Shown: positions 7,746 to 17,009, counted from the first letter of the stretch. The stretch is DNA of 46,248 bases from Corynebacterium sp. (GCA_030530875.1 JAUMUD010000017.1:1-46248); one strand, 5' to 3'. Notes: generated by a model from the letters alone, not told the origin. Numbers and translations: made by a program.

Positions 7746-8921
7746 ATGTCCCACGAGAATGATTATGCCCCAAGGCTTGTGCCCATCCACCACAGTGGAC
7801 GCACACCCCAGGAAGATGCCGTAGTTGAACTGCTACGGGAACAACCCAGGACTCGTGTGGACATAGCGGAACTCCTGGAGACCTCCCGCACAGCACTTGC
7901 CCGAGTGCTTGCCCCCTTATTGGACACCGGAGTGGTGCTAAGCCGCTCCATTGAGACTCGCGGGCGGGGTCGCCCCACGGAAATGCTCTCCTTGGGAACA
8001 GAGACCATCTGCGGCATCGGCATTGATATTAACCGCCAATGTGCAACCATGCTGGCCGTCAATGCCCTGGATGAGGATCTGACCCGCCTCGTAATACCCG
8101 CTAGTGGTGACTGGCGGACTGACCTGGAAACCCTGGTCAAAAAGTTCGTCCGCTTTAACCTCAAGCGCTATGCTCAGGCTCCACATATCAGCATGGGCAT
8201 AGGGCTACCACACCCCTTTGGTAGCACCAGGGTTCCTAAAAGTGCCCATGATGACATTATCGAATATGTACGTGAATTCATGGGCATCTATTTCCCTGGG
8301 ACACGCCCCTTCGTGGACAATACCGTGCGCATGGCCGCTGTGGCCGAAGCACAGTTTGTGCAAAACGGGGCCATGGATAATGTGCTCTATATCCGCATTG
8401 CCGACGGCATTATGGGCGCGGCAACCATCAACGGTTATTTCGCTCTCGGTTCCGCTGGCCACGCCGGGGAAGTAGGGCATGTGACCGTCCCTGGGGCCCA
8501 AGGAGCCTGCCACTGCGGCAAGATTGGTTGCCTGGAAACTGTGGCCACGGCACCCAAACTTCTCGCCCTTTCCGGTCAAGGAAAACTTCTGGACCTCGCC
8601 AATGCATGGGAACACCATGACCCGGCCGCCACCCACGCCATTGTGCAAGCGGCTGATGCCACCGCCCATATCTGCGCGCAGGCCATTTTCTTCCTCAACC
8701 CGGAAAGCATCATCCTTTCGGGCAGCGTGGTCGAAAGCCTCCCCGCCTTCCTCCCACTGCTCCAAAACAGCATCCAAAACTTACTCATTAAAGGCATAAA
8801 CGCCAATACACGCATCACCAAGGCCCAAGCCAGCCCCGAAGATTGCGCCCGTGGTGCCATTATTGCCGCCCGCCAGTGGGACTATGCCAAAGCAGGACCG
8901 AAAGCAGGACCAGCATCATGA
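7746..8921 (+). CDS. ROK-family transcriptional regulator (NagC/Mlc/XylR type)
   Basis: This 391-residue protein has an N-terminal winged-helix DNA-binding domain (residues about 20-75: EDAVVELLREQP, VDIAELLETSRTALARVL) followed by a ROK sugar-binding domain. The domain contains the zinc motif CHCGKIGCLE and the HAGEVGHV segment that are both missing from the kinase at 3543. Regulators of this type are usually repressors released by a sugar or sugar phosphate. The start is set by GAGGGAG five bases upstream of ATG 7746. The stop overlaps the start of the maturase gene as ATGA (8918-8921), so the two are translationally coupled. Its place in the middle of the sulfatase operon suggests it senses the sugar product and controls the cluster. 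No operator could be identified with confidence. Confidence 0.9.
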   Translation: MSHENDYAPRLVPIHHSGRTPQEDAVVELLREQPRTRVDIAELLETSRTALARVLAPLLDTGVVLSRSIETRGRGRPTEMLSLGTETICGIGIDINRQCATMLAVNALDEDLTRLVIPASGDWRTDLETLVKKFVRFNLKRYAQAPHISMGIGLPHPFGSTRVPKSAHDDIIEYVREFMGIYFPGTRPFVDNTVRMAAVAEAQFVQNGAMDNVLYIRIADGIMGAATINGYFALGSAGHAGEVGHVTVPGAQGACHCGKIGCLETVATAPKLLALSGQGKLLDLANAWEHHDPAATHAIVQAADATAHICAQAIFFLNPESIILSGSVVESLPAFLPLLQNSIQNLLIKGINANTRITKAQASPEDCARGAIIAARQWDYAKAGPKAGPAS

Positions 8922-10180
8922 CAAGTGCACATGTGCGACAGCCGCAGCACCAGCCACAAACTCGGCCGCAGCCTCAACCCCTTCCATTCTCCGTCGTGGC
9001 CAAACCAACCGGCGCTGCCTGCAATCTCGACTGCTCCTACTGCTTCTTCCTCTCCAAGGAACTCCTCTACGATGAGAAGCGCCAACGGATGGATAAACAC
9101 ACCCTTGAAAACTACATCCGCCAATACCTCGCCGCCTCCCCGGATGGTCCCGTGGTCATGCTCTGGCAGGGCGGCGAACCCACCATGCGTGGACTCGAAT
9201 TTTTTGAAAAAGTCGTCGAACTCGTCGACAAGCTAAAGCGTCCCACGCAAATTGTCTCCCATAGCCTCCAAACCAATGGCACACTCATTACCAAAAAGTG
9301 GGCAGAATTTTTCAAAAATAATAACTTCCTGGTTGGCGTCTCCCTCGATGGCCCCGCCAAGTACCACGACGTCTACCGCATCAATAAAGCCGCCATGGGC
9401 ACCCACAAGCTCGTCGAACGCGGCTGGCGCATCCTCCAGGAACACGGCGTCGAACTCAATCTCCTGTGCACCGTCAATGCCGCCAACCAGGACTATCCGC
9501 TGGAAACCTACCGCTACTTCCGCGATGAACTGGGCGCGCGCCATATCCAATTCATTCCCATTGTTGAGCGTGTCGACGCCTCCAAGCTCGCCCGCGCGGA
9601 AATCGGCTGGACCACCTCCGAACTGCTCTATCAGCAAAAGGGCGATGCCATTACCTCCCGCAGCGTCAGCCCTGAAAAATACGGCCACTTCCTCAACACC
9701 ATCTTCGATGAGTGGTACAGCCACGATATTGGCACCGTCTTTATTCAGGACATTGAATCCGCCCTCGCCGGCCTCTTCAACAGCCCCACAGTCTGCGTCC
9801 ACGCCCCCGAATGCGGCAATAACTTCGCCATGGAATATAACGGCGATATCTACACCTGCGACCACTGGGTGGAACCCGACTACCTCATTGGCAATGTGAA
9901 CGACAACGCAGCAGCATTAAGCAATCAAAACATCACAAACTTCCACACCGCCGCGCAAAGCGCCATCATGCGTGACTTCGCCACAAAGAAGACCACGCTC
10001 TCCGCGCGCTGCCGAAGCTGTGATGTTCGCAGCTTCTGCAATGGCGGTTGCCCAAAGGACCGCTTCATTAAAAACGGCCCCGACACCGAAAACTACCTCT
10101 GCGCCGGGTACCACAGCTTCTATACCCACATCCGCCCACGCCTGACATACCTCGCACGCCTAGTGCAAGCAGGCATGTAG
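8918..10180 (+). CDS. Anaerobic sulfatase-maturating enzyme (radical SAM/SPASM)
   Basis: This 420-residue enzyme has the radical SAM motif CNLDCSYC (C35, C39, C42), the LWQGGEPTMRG segment that contacts SAM, and a C-terminal SPASM region with many cysteines (CVHAPECGNN, YTCDHWVEPDYLIGNV, CRSCDVRSFCNGGCPKDR). This set is typical of anSME, which oxidises the active-site Cys or Ser of sulfatases to formylglycine using three [4Fe-4S] clusters. The partner is almost certainly the Cys-type sulfatase two genes upstream. The start at 8918 gives an ATGA overlap with the ROK regulator; a longer in-frame start at 8843 would lie deep within that gene. The first 23 residues are rich in Gln, Pro and Arg and precede the conserved domain. 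The clusters are oxygen sensitive, so maturation is expected when oxygen is low. Confidence 0.92.
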   Translation: MTSAHVRQPQHQPQTRPQPQPLPFSVVAKPTGAACNLDCSYCFFLSKELLYDEKRQRMDKHTLENYIRQYLAASPDGPVVMLWQGGEPTMRGLEFFEKVVELVDKLKRPTQIVSHSLQTNGTLITKKWAEFFKNNNFLVGVSLDGPAKYHDVYRINKAAMGTHKLVERGWRILQEHGVELNLLCTVNAANQDYPLETYRYFRDELGARHIQFIPIVERVDASKLARAEIGWTTSELLYQQKGDAITSRSVSPEKYGHFLNTIFDEWYSHDIGTVFIQDIESALAGLFNSPTVCVHAPECGNNFAMEYNGDIYTCDHWVEPDYLIGNVNDNAAALSNQNITNFHTAAQSAIMRDFATKKTTLSARCRSCDVRSFCNGGCPKDRFIKNGPDTENYLCAGYHSFYTHIRPRLTYLARLVQAGM

Positions 10181-10192
10181 AGGAGGACCAAA

Positions 10193-11065
10193 ATGGGCGA
10201 ACTCCTTCTCCCCGCACTTGGCGCACTGCCCGTTGGCCTGCTGCTTGGGGCCATTGTCGGCATACTCGGCGCCGGCGGGGGAATTATCGCTCTGCCAGTG
10301 CTCATTCATATCTACGGGCACAGCCCCCACGTGGCCACCATGGAATCCCTCATGATTGTCTGGGCCACGGCACTCATTGCCCTCATCCAAAAAATCCGCA
10401 AAAGCAATGCCACCCAACCACTCCCATGGCGCATTGCCATTAACTTCGCGATTTTCTCCATGCTGGGCGCCATCATCGGCCGCCACATCGCACCCCACAT
10501 CCACGAAGATATCCTCATGTGGGCATTCGCCACTTTCGTGCTCATTGTCGCCATTGCCATGATCCTCAATGGGTGGAAGGGGAAGGAGGATTCGGAGGAA
10601 GCGGAGGACTTTGAAAATTCTTCAAAATCGATGGTTGTTGAAAAATCTTCTGGTTCCGCCGGCGCTCGCGCCGGGCTTTGGTCGATGGTGCACTTCGCGG
10701 CGGTGGCGGCCGGTGTGGGTGCGCTGACGGGATTGTTTGGTGTTGGCGGCGGCTTTATTGTGGTGCCGGCATTGTGCGTGCTTGGGGGCATGGGCATGTA
10801 CACGGCCACGGGGGCGAGCACGGTGGTCATGTTTTTGACCGCGACCGCGGGGATTCTGAGCCCCTTGGTGGGCAGCATGATTGCGGGTGGTGGTGTGGGC
10901 TTATACGGCGCAGTGGACTGGCCAGTGGTCGGGGGATTTGGGGCCGGCAGTATTGTGGCCGCAGCCATCGCAAGCCCGCTGGGCGCACTTGTACCAGAAA
11001 AGTGGCTGCGCCGGAGCTTTATTGTCCTGCTGATCCTGATTGGTGTGCTGAGTTTTCTGCTCTAG
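10193..11065 (+). CDS. TauE/SafE family anion (sulfite/sulfate) exporter
   Basis: This 290-residue membrane protein contains two homologous halves of about four helices each. The halves carry the paired glycine-rich motifs GILGAGGGIIALPVLI and GLFGVGGGFIVVPALC that define TauE/SafE (DUF81). A charged loop of about 35 residues (KGKEDSEEAEDFEN through SGSAG) joins them. Characterised members export sulfite, sulfoacetate or related anions. A GAGGAGG ribosome-binding site lies in the 12-bp gap after the maturase gene, so it closes the operon. In this context it probably removes the sulfate released by the cytoplasmic sulfatase; that role is inference. The gene switches visibly to a more G-rich stretch in its second half. 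Confidence 0.87.
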   Translation: MGELLLPALGALPVGLLLGAIVGILGAGGGIIALPVLIHIYGHSPHVATMESLMIVWATALIALIQKIRKSNATQPLPWRIAINFAIFSMLGAIIGRHIAPHIHEDILMWAFATFVLIVAIAMILNGWKGKEDSEEAEDFENSSKSMVVEKSSGSAGARAGLWSMVHFAAVAAGVGALTGLFGVGGGFIVVPALCVLGGMGMYTATGASTVVMFLTATAGILSPLVGSMIAGGGVGLYGAVDWPVVGGFGAGSIVAAAIASPLGALVPEKWLRRSFIVLLILIGVLSFLL

Positions 11066-11122
11066 GGCCGCCGGGGTAAGTGGTATTTTCGCAAATAAAT
11101 CATTACTCTGTGTAGGGTGACT

Positions 11123-12325
11123 ATGCTTCGTTGGACTACAGCAGGTGAATCCCACGGCCAGGCCCTGGTGGCCCTGGTGGAAAACATGCCAGCCGGTGTG
11201 CCCATTACCCGTGAGGATATTCAATATCAACTAGCCCGCCGCCGCCTTGGTTATGGCCGTGGTGCCCGCATGAGTTTTGAGGCCGATGAAGTGACGCTTC
11301 TTACCGGTATTCGCTTCGCCAAAACCCTTGGCAGCCCAATCGCCATCCAGATTGGTAACACCGAATGGCCAAAGTGGACCACCATTATGAGCGCCGATGC
11401 CGTGGACCCAGAGGACCCAGCCTTCGCATCAGGCCGTGGTGCCAAGCTCACCCGCCCACGCCCAGGCCATGCTGACTTCGCAGGCATGATTAAGTACGGC
11501 TTCGATGAGGCCCGCCCGGTCCTGGAGCGCTCTTCAGCCCGTGAGACCGCCGCCCGCGTGGCAGCGGCCACCGTGGCCCGCAACTTCCTGCGCGAAACTC
11601 TAGGCGTTGAGGTCCTTAGCCACGTGGTCAGCATTGGCCGCAGTGCCGCCTATGATGGCCCACTGCCACGCTTTGAGGATCTCTCCCGCATTGATGAATC
11701 CCCAGTGCGCGCCGCATCCGCCGCCGCAGAAGCATCCATGATCGAAGAGATCGAAGCCGCCAAGCGTGAGGGCGATACCCTCGGTGGCATTGTTGAGGTC
11801 ATTGTGGAAGGCCTCCCAATCGGCCTTGGCTCCCATATCAGCGGTGACCAGCGCCTGGACTCCCAGCTGGCTGCGGCCCTCATGGGCATCCAGGCCATCA
11901 AGGGCGTAGAAATCGGTGATGGCTTCGAAGAGGCCCGCCGCCGTGGCTCCGAGGCCCATGATGAGATGGAATTTGTGGAAGAAGATGGCCAGCGTGTCCT
12001 CCACCGCCTCTCCAACCGCGCAGGTGGCCTTGAGGGCGGCATGACCAATGGCGAACCACTGGTTCTGCGCGCAGCCATGAAGCCAATTTCCACCGTTCCA
12101 CGAGCACTTCGTACCATCGACATGAAGGACGGCAGCCCAGCCACCGGTATCCATCAGCGTTCCGACGTCTGCGCGGTCCCAGCCGCTGGTGTTGTCGCCG
12201 AGGCCATGGTGGCTTTGGTCCTGGCCCGCGCAGTCCTGGACAAGTTCGGTGGCGATAGCCTCGAGGAAACCAAGCGCAATATCGAATCCTATAAGCAGTA
12301 CTGCGCCAAGCGTCTGGAGTTCTAA
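11123..12325 (+). CDS. aroC: Chorismate synthase
   Basis: This 400-residue enzyme converts 5-enolpyruvylshikimate 3-phosphate to chorismate, the last shikimate-pathway step, using reduced FMN. The family N-terminus [12 protein letters not shown] fixes the start at ATG 11123; GTG 11117 is also in frame but gives an atypical N-terminus. Other signatures are [31 protein letters not shown], the serine/arginine-rich [18 protein letters not shown], and [12 protein letters not shown]. It is the first gene of the aroC-aroK-aroB-aroQ-pepQ run. aroK begins one base after its stop. A short 57-bp gap separates it from the exporter gene, and no terminator is evident there. Confidence 0.97.
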   Translation: MLRWTTAGESHGQALVALVENMPAGVPITREDIQYQLARRRLGYGRGARMSFEADEVTLLTGIRFAKTLGSPIAIQIGNTEWPKWTTIMSADAVDPEDPAFASGRGAKLTRPRPGHADFAGMIKYGFDEARPVLERSSARETAARVAAATVARNFLRETLGVEVLSHVVSIGRSAAYDGPLPRFEDLSRIDESPVRAASAAAEASMIEEIEAAKREGDTLGGIVEVIVEGLPIGLGSHISGDQRLDSQLAAALMGIQAIKGVEIGDGFEEARRRGSEAHDEMEFVEEDGQRVLHRLSNRAGGLEGGMTNGEPLVLRAAMKPISTVPRALRTIDMKDGSPATGIHQRSDVCAVPAAGVVAEAMVALVLARAVLDKFGGDSLEETKRNIESYKQYCAKRLEF

Positions 12326-12326
12326 T

Positions 12327-12848
12327 ATGGCCTATGTTGTACTCGTTGGCCCACCGGGCTCGGGTAAAACCACCATTGCCCGCAGGCTTGCTAATTCCAC
12401 CCAGCGACCAATGCTTGATAGCGACCATATCCTGGAAGAGATGGTAGGCAAGCCCGCAGGGGAGTACTTCGCTGAGGTCGGCGAGCCAGCCTTCCGTGAG
12501 AAAGAAATCGAAGCTGTAGCGGAGGCCCTTAATCAAGCCGATGCCACCGGTGCCATTGTGGCCCTGGGTGGTGGGGCAGTAGTCACCGAGGCTAACCGTC
12601 AGGCCCTCAAAGGCCAGCCAGTGATCTGGCTTGACCTCGAGGTCGAAGAGGGTGTGCGCCGCACCATTGGCAATAATGACCGCCCAGTGCTGCAGGCCGA
12701 TGACCCCATTGCCCGCTATACCGAGCTTCGTAGCACCCGTGAGCCTTTCTACCGTGAGGTAGCCACCCACCGCGTGCGCACTGATAAGCGCAGCCCACAG
12801 CAAGCCGTGGTAGATATTCTTTCCTACCTGGAGGAGGAAAATGACTAG
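12327..12848 (+). CDS. aroK: Shikimate kinase
   Basis: This 173-residue P-loop kinase phosphorylates shikimate at the 3-hydroxyl with ATP. The Walker A motif is GPPGSGKTT (residues 8-16), the substrate-binding DSD follows at about residue 31, and GGGAV and the lid segment NDRPVL are present. The ATG lies one base after the aroC stop, with GGAG inside the end of aroC as its ribosome-binding site, which suggests coupled translation. The stop overlaps the aroB start by 8 bases. Confidence 0.96.
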   Translation: MAYVVLVGPPGSGKTTIARRLANSTQRPMLDSDHILEEMVGKPAGEYFAEVGEPAFREKEIEAVAEALNQADATGAIVALGGGAVVTEANRQALKGQPVIWLDLEVEEGVRRTIGNNDRPVLQADDPIARYTELRSTREPFYREVATHRVRTDKRSPQQAVVDILSYLEEEND

Positions 12849-13929
12849 TCCTAATTTCGCCGACAACGCCACCTTCGAGCCAATCACCGTCAATGGCTAT
12901 AAGGTCCACTTTGGCTATGACCTCATTGCCGATATTGCTGATTGTGCCCAGGTGGCCACCAAGGTCGCTGTTATCTACCAGCCAGGCCGTGAGATTGATG
13001 CACTCTGTGCGGCCCTCTATGACCGTGGCCTTGAGGCCCATGCCTTCGAAATCCCCGATGCTGAAGAGGCAAAGAGCTATGCCACCTGCGAGCGCCTCTG
13101 GGATGCCTTGGGGGAGGCGAATTTCTCCCGCGGTGACCTCGTCATTGGTTTCGGTGGCGGTGCCGCCACTGACCTTGCGGGCTTTATTGCCGCCACCTGG
13201 ATGCGTGGCATCAAGGTAATCCAGGTCCCAACAACCCTGCTCTCCATGGTGGATGCTGCTGTGGGTGGCAAGACCGGTATTAATACCGCCGCTGGTAAGA
13301 ATCTCGTCGGCTCCTTCCATGAGCCTTATGCCGTCTTCATCGATATGAAGAACCTCGAGACTCTCCCACCAGGGGAGCTTATTGCCGGCAGCGCCGAAAT
13401 CATTAAGACCGGCTTCATCGGCGACCCGGAGATTCTTAATATCTACGAGACTGATACCGCCAATGTTCTGGGTTCCCGCCTGCCAGAGCTTATTTACCGC
13501 TCGGTTTCCGTCAAGGGCCGAGTGGTTAGCGCGGATCTCAAGGAATCCAATCTCCGTGAGATTCTTAATTATGGTCACACCTTCGGCCATGCCGTGGAAC
13601 ACCGCGAAAATTATAAGTGGCGCCATGGTAAGGCTGTGGCCGTGGGCCTCATGTTCATCGCCCACCTTTCTCATAACCGTGGCCTCATTGATGAGGCCCT
13701 GCTGGACCGTCACCGCCGTATTCTTCACAGCGTTGGCCTCCCAACCTCCTATACCGATGGGGCCTTCGAGGAACTCTATGAGGGCATGACCCACGATAAG
13801 AAGAATAAGAATGGCAAGATTCGCTTCGTCGCCCTCGATGGTGAGGTCGACCGCTGCACCCGCATTGAAGGCCCAAGCCGTGAGGAACTCGAAGAGGCCT
13901 ACGCCCAGCTCGTGGCTGAGGGCGAATAA
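12841..13929 (+). CDS. aroB: 3-Dehydroquinate synthase
   Basis: This 362-residue enzyme cyclises DAHP to 3-dehydroquinate, with NAD and a divalent metal. Visible signatures are the NAD-binding [30 protein letters not shown], and the metal-binding [11 protein letters not shown] followed by [13 protein letters not shown] strong GAGGAGG precedes ATG 12841, which lies inside the end of aroK. Length and motifs are normal for the family. Confidence 0.97.
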   Translation: MTSPNFADNATFEPITVNGYKVHFGYDLIADIADCAQVATKVAVIYQPGREIDALCAALYDRGLEAHAFEIPDAEEAKSYATCERLWDALGEANFSRGDLVIGFGGGAATDLAGFIAATWMRGIKVIQVPTTLLSMVDAAVGGKTGINTAAGKNLVGSFHEPYAVFIDMKNLETLPPGELIAGSAEIIKTGFIGDPEILNIYETDTANVLGSRLPELIYRSVSVKGRVVSADLKESNLREILNYGHTFGHAVEHRENYKWRHGKAVAVGLMFIAHLSHNRGLIDEALLDRHRRILHSVGLPTSYTDGAFEELYEGMTHDKKNKNGKIRFVALDGEVDRCTRIEGPSREELEEAYAQLVAEGE

Positions 13930-13936
13930 AGCGCAG

Positions 13937-13960
13937 CACAAAGCACATCACAAAGCACAT
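13937..13960 (+). repeat. Two tandem copies of a 12-bp unit
   Basis: CACAAAGCACAT occurs twice head to tail (13937-13948 and 13949-13960) in the short aroB-aroQ gap. Copy number could vary by slippage, but no function is apparent. Confidence 0.7.
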
Positions 13961-13985
13961 CCAATTACGCGAAAGGGAAAGTCAG

Positions 13986-14435
13986 ATGACCAATATTCTT
14001 CTGCTCAATGGTCCGAACCTCGATAGGCTCGGAAAGCGCCAGCCAGAGATTTATGGTGCGACCACCCTCCAGGATGTGGAGCACAATGTGCAGACCCTCG
14101 CCCAGGAGCTTGGCCTTAATCTCACCGCCAAGCAGTCCAATTATGAGGGCCAACTCATTGAATGGGTCCACGAGGCAGCCGATAATGGCGACTGGATTAT
14201 TATCAACCCCGGCGGCTTGACGCACACCTCCGTGGCCCTGCGTGATGCCCTCGCTGAGCTCGATGGTCGCTTCGTTGAAGTGCACATTTCCAATATCCAC
14301 GCCCGCGAGGAATTCCGCCACCACAGCTATCTCAGCCCCATTGCCGCCGGCGTGATTGCAGGTCTTGGTACTGTGGGTTATGAACTAGCCCTGCGCTTTA
14401 TCGCCACTAAATTGAAGGAAAGCTATGCTTGCTGA
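13986..14435 (+). CDS. aroQ: 3-Dehydroquinate dehydratase, type II
   Basis: This 149-residue type II enzyme dehydrates 3-dehydroquinate to 3-dehydroshikimate. The N-terminal [17 protein letters not shown] contains the catalytic Arg/Tyr pair, and [10 protein letters not shown] and [17 protein letters not shown] carry the substrate-binding Asn and catalytic His. The ribosome-binding site GAAAGGGAAAG lies just upstream. Its end overlaps pepQ by 11 bases. It completes the aroC-K-B-Q set; aroE lies at the left edge of the window. Confidence 0.96.
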   Translation: MTNILLLNGPNLDRLGKRQPEIYGATTLQDVEHNVQTLAQELGLNLTAKQSNYEGQLIEWVHEAADNGDWIIINPGGLTHTSVALRDALAELDGRFVEVHISNIHAREEFRHHSYLSPIAAGVIAGLGTVGYELALRFIATKLKESYAC

Positions 14436-15522
14436 TTCCCGTTTCGCCCGCCGTCGCCGTACACTCACCTCCACTTTCATTGCTGAGCGTCTCGACGCCC
14501 TCCTTGTTACGCACCTCCCACACGTGCGTTACCTCTCCAATTTCTCTGGCTCCAATGCAGCCCTGCTTCTCAATAAGGACCACAGTGCGCTGATTTCCAC
14601 CGATGGTCGCTATGTGACTCAGATCGGTGAAGAGGTTCCAGATATTGAACTGCTGGAGGCTCGCCAGTGTGACCAGGCACTGCTCAAGACCCTAGAAAAC
14701 CGTGGCCCACTGCGTGTAGGTTTTGAGGCTGATTATCTTTCCGTTGCTGGTCTCGAGGCTCTCTCCGGGGTCTGCCCAGAGGGCGTGGAGCTCATTCCAA
14801 TTTCCGGCGAGATTGAAAAGATTCGTCTCATCAAGGATGAGGTCGAACTGCAGCGCAATCGCGATGTGGCTGGTCTTGCTAACCAGGCTTTGAAGAGCCT
14901 TCTGGAAGAGGGTCTTTTGGCCGTGGGTCGTACCGAAAACCAGGTTGCCGCTGATCTTGAATATAAGATGCGCATCCTTGGTGCTGAATGCCCATCCTTT
15001 GAAACCATCGTGGCAGCAGGCCTCAATTCCGCCAAGCCTCACCACCGTGCCGGCAATTATGAAATTGCCCCCGGCGACCTGGTCACCATCGACTACGGTG
15101 CCCACGACCGTGGCTTCAATTCCGACTGCACCCGCACCTATATCATGGGCCACACCACGGACTTCTCCAAGGAAATCTATGAGATTGTCCTCGAGGCTCA
15201 GCTTGCCGGTGTGGAGGCAGCCACTCCAGGCACTCCACTGGTTGAGGTTGACAAGGCCTGCCGTGACATTATCGAAAAGGCAGGTTATGGCGAGTATTTC
15301 GTCCACTCCACCGGCCATGGCATTGGCCTTGATGTTCATGAGGCCCCCTATGCCTCCAAGGCCGGCAAGGGTGAACTCGCCCCTGGTATGACGCTCACCA
15401 TCGAACCAGGCATCTACGTTCCAGGTAAGGGTGGTGTCCGCATTGAAGACACCCTCATTATCACCGATGGTGCCCCAGAAATTATCACCACTCTGCCCAA
15501 GGACCTTACCATCATTGGTTAA
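14425..15522 (+). CDS. pepQ: Xaa-Pro aminopeptidase/dipeptidase (M24B)
   Basis: This 365-residue pita-bread-fold metallopeptidase has an N-terminal creatinase-like domain (residues about 1-130) and a catalytic domain. The dimetal ligands are visible in [20 protein letters not shown] (two Asp), [15 protein letters not shown] (His), and [19 protein letters not shown] (two Glu). It releases residues next to proline from peptides in the cytoplasm. The start overlaps aroQ, with AAGGAAAG as ribosome-binding site. A position between aroQ and efp is usual in actinobacteria. Whether it acts as an aminopeptidase or a prolidase cannot be told from sequence. Confidence 0.92.
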   Translation: MLADSRFARRRRTLTSTFIAERLDALLVTHLPHVRYLSNFSGSNAALLLNKDHSALISTDGRYVTQIGEEVPDIELLEARQCDQALLKTLENRGPLRVGFEADYLSVAGLEALSGVCPEGVELIPISGEIEKIRLIKDEVELQRNRDVAGLANQALKSLLEEGLLAVGRTENQVAADLEYKMRILGAECPSFETIVAAGLNSAKPHHRAGNYEIAPGDLVTIDYGAHDRGFNSDCTRTYIMGHTTDFSKEIYEIVLEAQLAGVEAATPGTPLVEVDKACRDIIEKAGYGEYFVHSTGHGIGLDVHEAPYASKAGKGELAPGMTLTIEPGIYVPGKGGVRIEDTLIITDGAPEIITTLPKDLTIIG

Positions 15523-15543
15523 TTGCGCAGGGTAGTGTAGAAT
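15515..15543 (+). promoter_or_regulatory. Predicted promoter of efp-nusB
   Basis: TTGGTT (15515-15520) and TAGAAT (15538-15543) are separated by 17 bp; the -35 box overlaps the pepQ stop. A leader of about 40 bases with GGGAG then leads to the efp GTG start. Confidence 0.6.
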
Positions 15544-15590
15544 AGACAAGTATTTTTCTCGTATCCTTTTGGAATCTTTAGGGAGTATTC

Positions 15591-16154
15591 GTGGCAACTA
15601 CCGCCGATTTTAAGAACGGTCTTGTACTCAAGATTGACAACAAGCTTCAGCAGATCATCGAGTTCCAGCACGTGAAGCCAGGTAAGGGTCCTGCCTTCGT
15701 GCGTACCAAGCTCAAGGACGTTGTTTCCGGCAAGGTTGTGGATAAGACCTTCAACGCTGGTGTGAAGGTGGAGACCGCTACCGTTGACCGCCGTGACATG
15801 ACCTACCTCTACAATGACGGTACCAACCTCGTCTTCATGGATGCCAAGACCTTCGATCAGGTTGAGCTTGCTCCTGAGCTGCTCGGTGGCGGCGAGAAGT
15901 TCCTCCTCGAGAACACCGTTGTTCAGATCTCCTTCCACGAGGGTGAGCCACTCTTCGGCGAACTCCCAGTTTCCGTGGAGCTCAAGGTTGAGCACACCGA
16001 TCCAGGCCTGCAGGGTGACCGTTCCACCGGTGGTACCAAGCCAGCTACCCTCGAGACCGGCGCTGAGATCCAGGTTCCTCTCTTCATCGAGACCGGTAAC
16101 ATCCTCAAGGTTGATACCCGCACCGGTGAGTACCTCTCCCGCGTGAATAGCTAA
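15591..16154 (+). CDS. efp: Translation elongation factor P
   Basis: This 187-residue, three-domain EF-P rescues ribosomes stalled on polyproline stretches. The domain I loop reads KPGKGPAF with Lys32 at the tip. This is the PGKGP loop of actinobacterial EF-P, in which the lysine is reported to work without modification. The start is GTG 15591 with GGGAG upstream. nusB follows after 5 bases. The domain III end is normal ([18 protein letters not shown]). The three giant surface genes nearby are not notably proline rich; the metalloprotease at 41980 does have a Thr/Pro-rich linker. Confidence 0.97.
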   Translation: MATTADFKNGLVLKIDNKLQQIIEFQHVKPGKGPAFVRTKLKDVVSGKVVDKTFNAGVKVETATVDRRDMTYLYNDGTNLVFMDAKTFDQVELAPELLGGGEKFLLENTVVQISFHEGEPLFGELPVSVELKVEHTDPGLQGDRSTGGTKPATLETGAEIQVPLFIETGNILKVDTRTGEYLSRVNS

Positions 16155-16159
16155 GCACA

Positions 16160-16651
16160 ATGAGTTCACGCGATTCTCGTCACGGCACGCGCTATAAGGC
16201 ACGTGCCCGCGCCGTTGATCTCATCTTTGAAGCAGAGCAGCGCGATGCCGATCCTCTCGAGGTGACTGCCACCCACGTGGAACTCTCCCGCGAGGACGGC
16301 TCCGCTCCTGTGCGCCCATATACCCACGACATCATTGAGGGTATTGCTGTGGAGATGGACAGCATCGATGATGCTATCCAGGCCCATCTGGCTGATGGCT
16401 GGAAGCTGAATAATCTCCCTGCTGTTGACCGTGCCATCCTGCGTGTCTGTGCCTGGGAACTTCTCTTCAACCCTGAGGTTCCTACCAAGGTCACCTGCAA
16501 GGAAGGTGCTGAGCTCGGTCTCCAGTACTCTGGCCCTGATGCTGGCCAGTACATCAACGCTGTGCTTGACTCCATTGCCAAGGAGCGTGCGGCTGACTCA
16601 GCCCCAACCGCCTCCGATGAAACTACTGATTCCACCCCTGAAATTAAGTAG
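16160..16651 (+). CDS. nusB: Transcription antitermination factor NusB
   Basis: This 163-residue helical RNA-binding protein is part of the rRNA antitermination complex with NusE. Signatures are the N-terminal RYKARARAVDLIFEAEQRD, LPAVDRAILRVCAWELLF and GQYINAVLDSIAK. The C-terminus has a short acidic, Thr-rich tail after the domain. It is separated from efp by 5 bases. In corynebacteria pyrR normally follows it directly; here 16 kb of other genes intervene. Confidence 0.96.
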   Translation: MSSRDSRHGTRYKARARAVDLIFEAEQRDADPLEVTATHVELSREDGSAPVRPYTHDIIEGIAVEMDSIDDAIQAHLADGWKLNNLPAVDRAILRVCAWELLFNPEVPTKVTCKEGAELGLQYSGPDAGQYINAVLDSIAKERAADSAPTASDETTDSTPEIK

Positions 16652-16663
16652 TCGACAGGTAGG

Positions 16664-16693
16664 TTGACTTTAAATATATATCTGTGTTAATAT
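16664..16693 (+). promoter_or_regulatory. Strong predicted promoter of a small-RNA candidate
   Basis: TTGACT (16664-16669) and TAATAT (16688-16693) are separated by 18 bp. A TGn extension (16685-16687) sits directly before the -10 box. Initiation is expected near 16700. Confidence 0.65.
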
Positions 16694-16699
16694 AGATTT

Positions 16700-16801
16700 T
16701 GTCTGGTAAGGCCTTATCGAGTGTTTCGTGGTTGGACACTCGGTATTGAAACCAGATAGATATAAGGGGGAGGGCCGATGCCAAGAGCATCGGCCCTTTT
16801 T
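16700..16801 (+). ncRNA. Candidate structured small RNA (about 100 nt)
   Basis: This noncoding stretch lies between a strong promoter and a perfect intrinsic terminator. It can fold into an outer stem (TCTGGT 16702-16707 with ACCAGA 16751-16756) that encloses a 7-bp inner hairpin (CGAGTGT 16718-16724 with ACACTCG 16736-16742). A purine-rich single strand (AAGGGGGAGGG) and the terminator hairpin follow. No open reading frame with a ribosome-binding site is present. I do not recognise the RNA family. It could be a free-standing small RNA or a relic of a leader once linked to pyrR. The rest of the intergenic stretch (16802-16928) shows nothing recognisable. Confidence 0.5.
16771..16801 (+). terminator. 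Terminator of the small-RNA candidate
   Basis: A perfect 10-bp stem (AGGGCCGATG 16771-16780, CATCGGCCCT 16788-16797) with a 7-base loop is followed by a run of T ending at 16801. Confidence 0.88.
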
Positions 16802-16928
16802 AATTTCCTGAAGCAATTCTGTCAGTTCGCCTTGCAGTAAATTGGATAATAGTGCGAGGTGGAACCCTTTGCCTTAGAGCTCTCCTGAGAATAGTTACTA
16901 AGTCTCTTTAATTTTCCGAATTCATTGA

Positions 16929-16955
16929 TTGCATAAACCTGATAGGGATTATGCT
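16929..16955 (+). promoter_or_regulatory. Predicted promoter of giant surface protein gene 1
   Basis: TTGCAT (16929-16934) and TATGCT (16950-16955) are separated by 15 bp. The -10 box is 54 bases before the start codon, almost the same distance as in the two paralogous genes, and the sequence downstream of it aligns with theirs. An alternative -35, TTGATT (16925-16930), would give a 19-bp spacer. Confidence 0.5.
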
Positions 16956-16975
16956 TCCCTGTGTTAAGCGAAAAA

Positions 16976-16998
16976 TTTCATCGGGTCTTAGTGAAAGG
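16976..16998 (+). promoter_or_regulatory. Shared 5' UTR hairpin/RBS element, copy 1
   Basis: TTTCAT (16976-16981) and GTGAAA (16991-16996) can form a short stem around GTCTT, leading into GAAAGG, which serves as the ribosome-binding site. The same element precedes both paralogous genes at nearly the same position. Confidence 0.55.
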
Positions 16999-17009
16999 AC
17001 TGACAAAGG

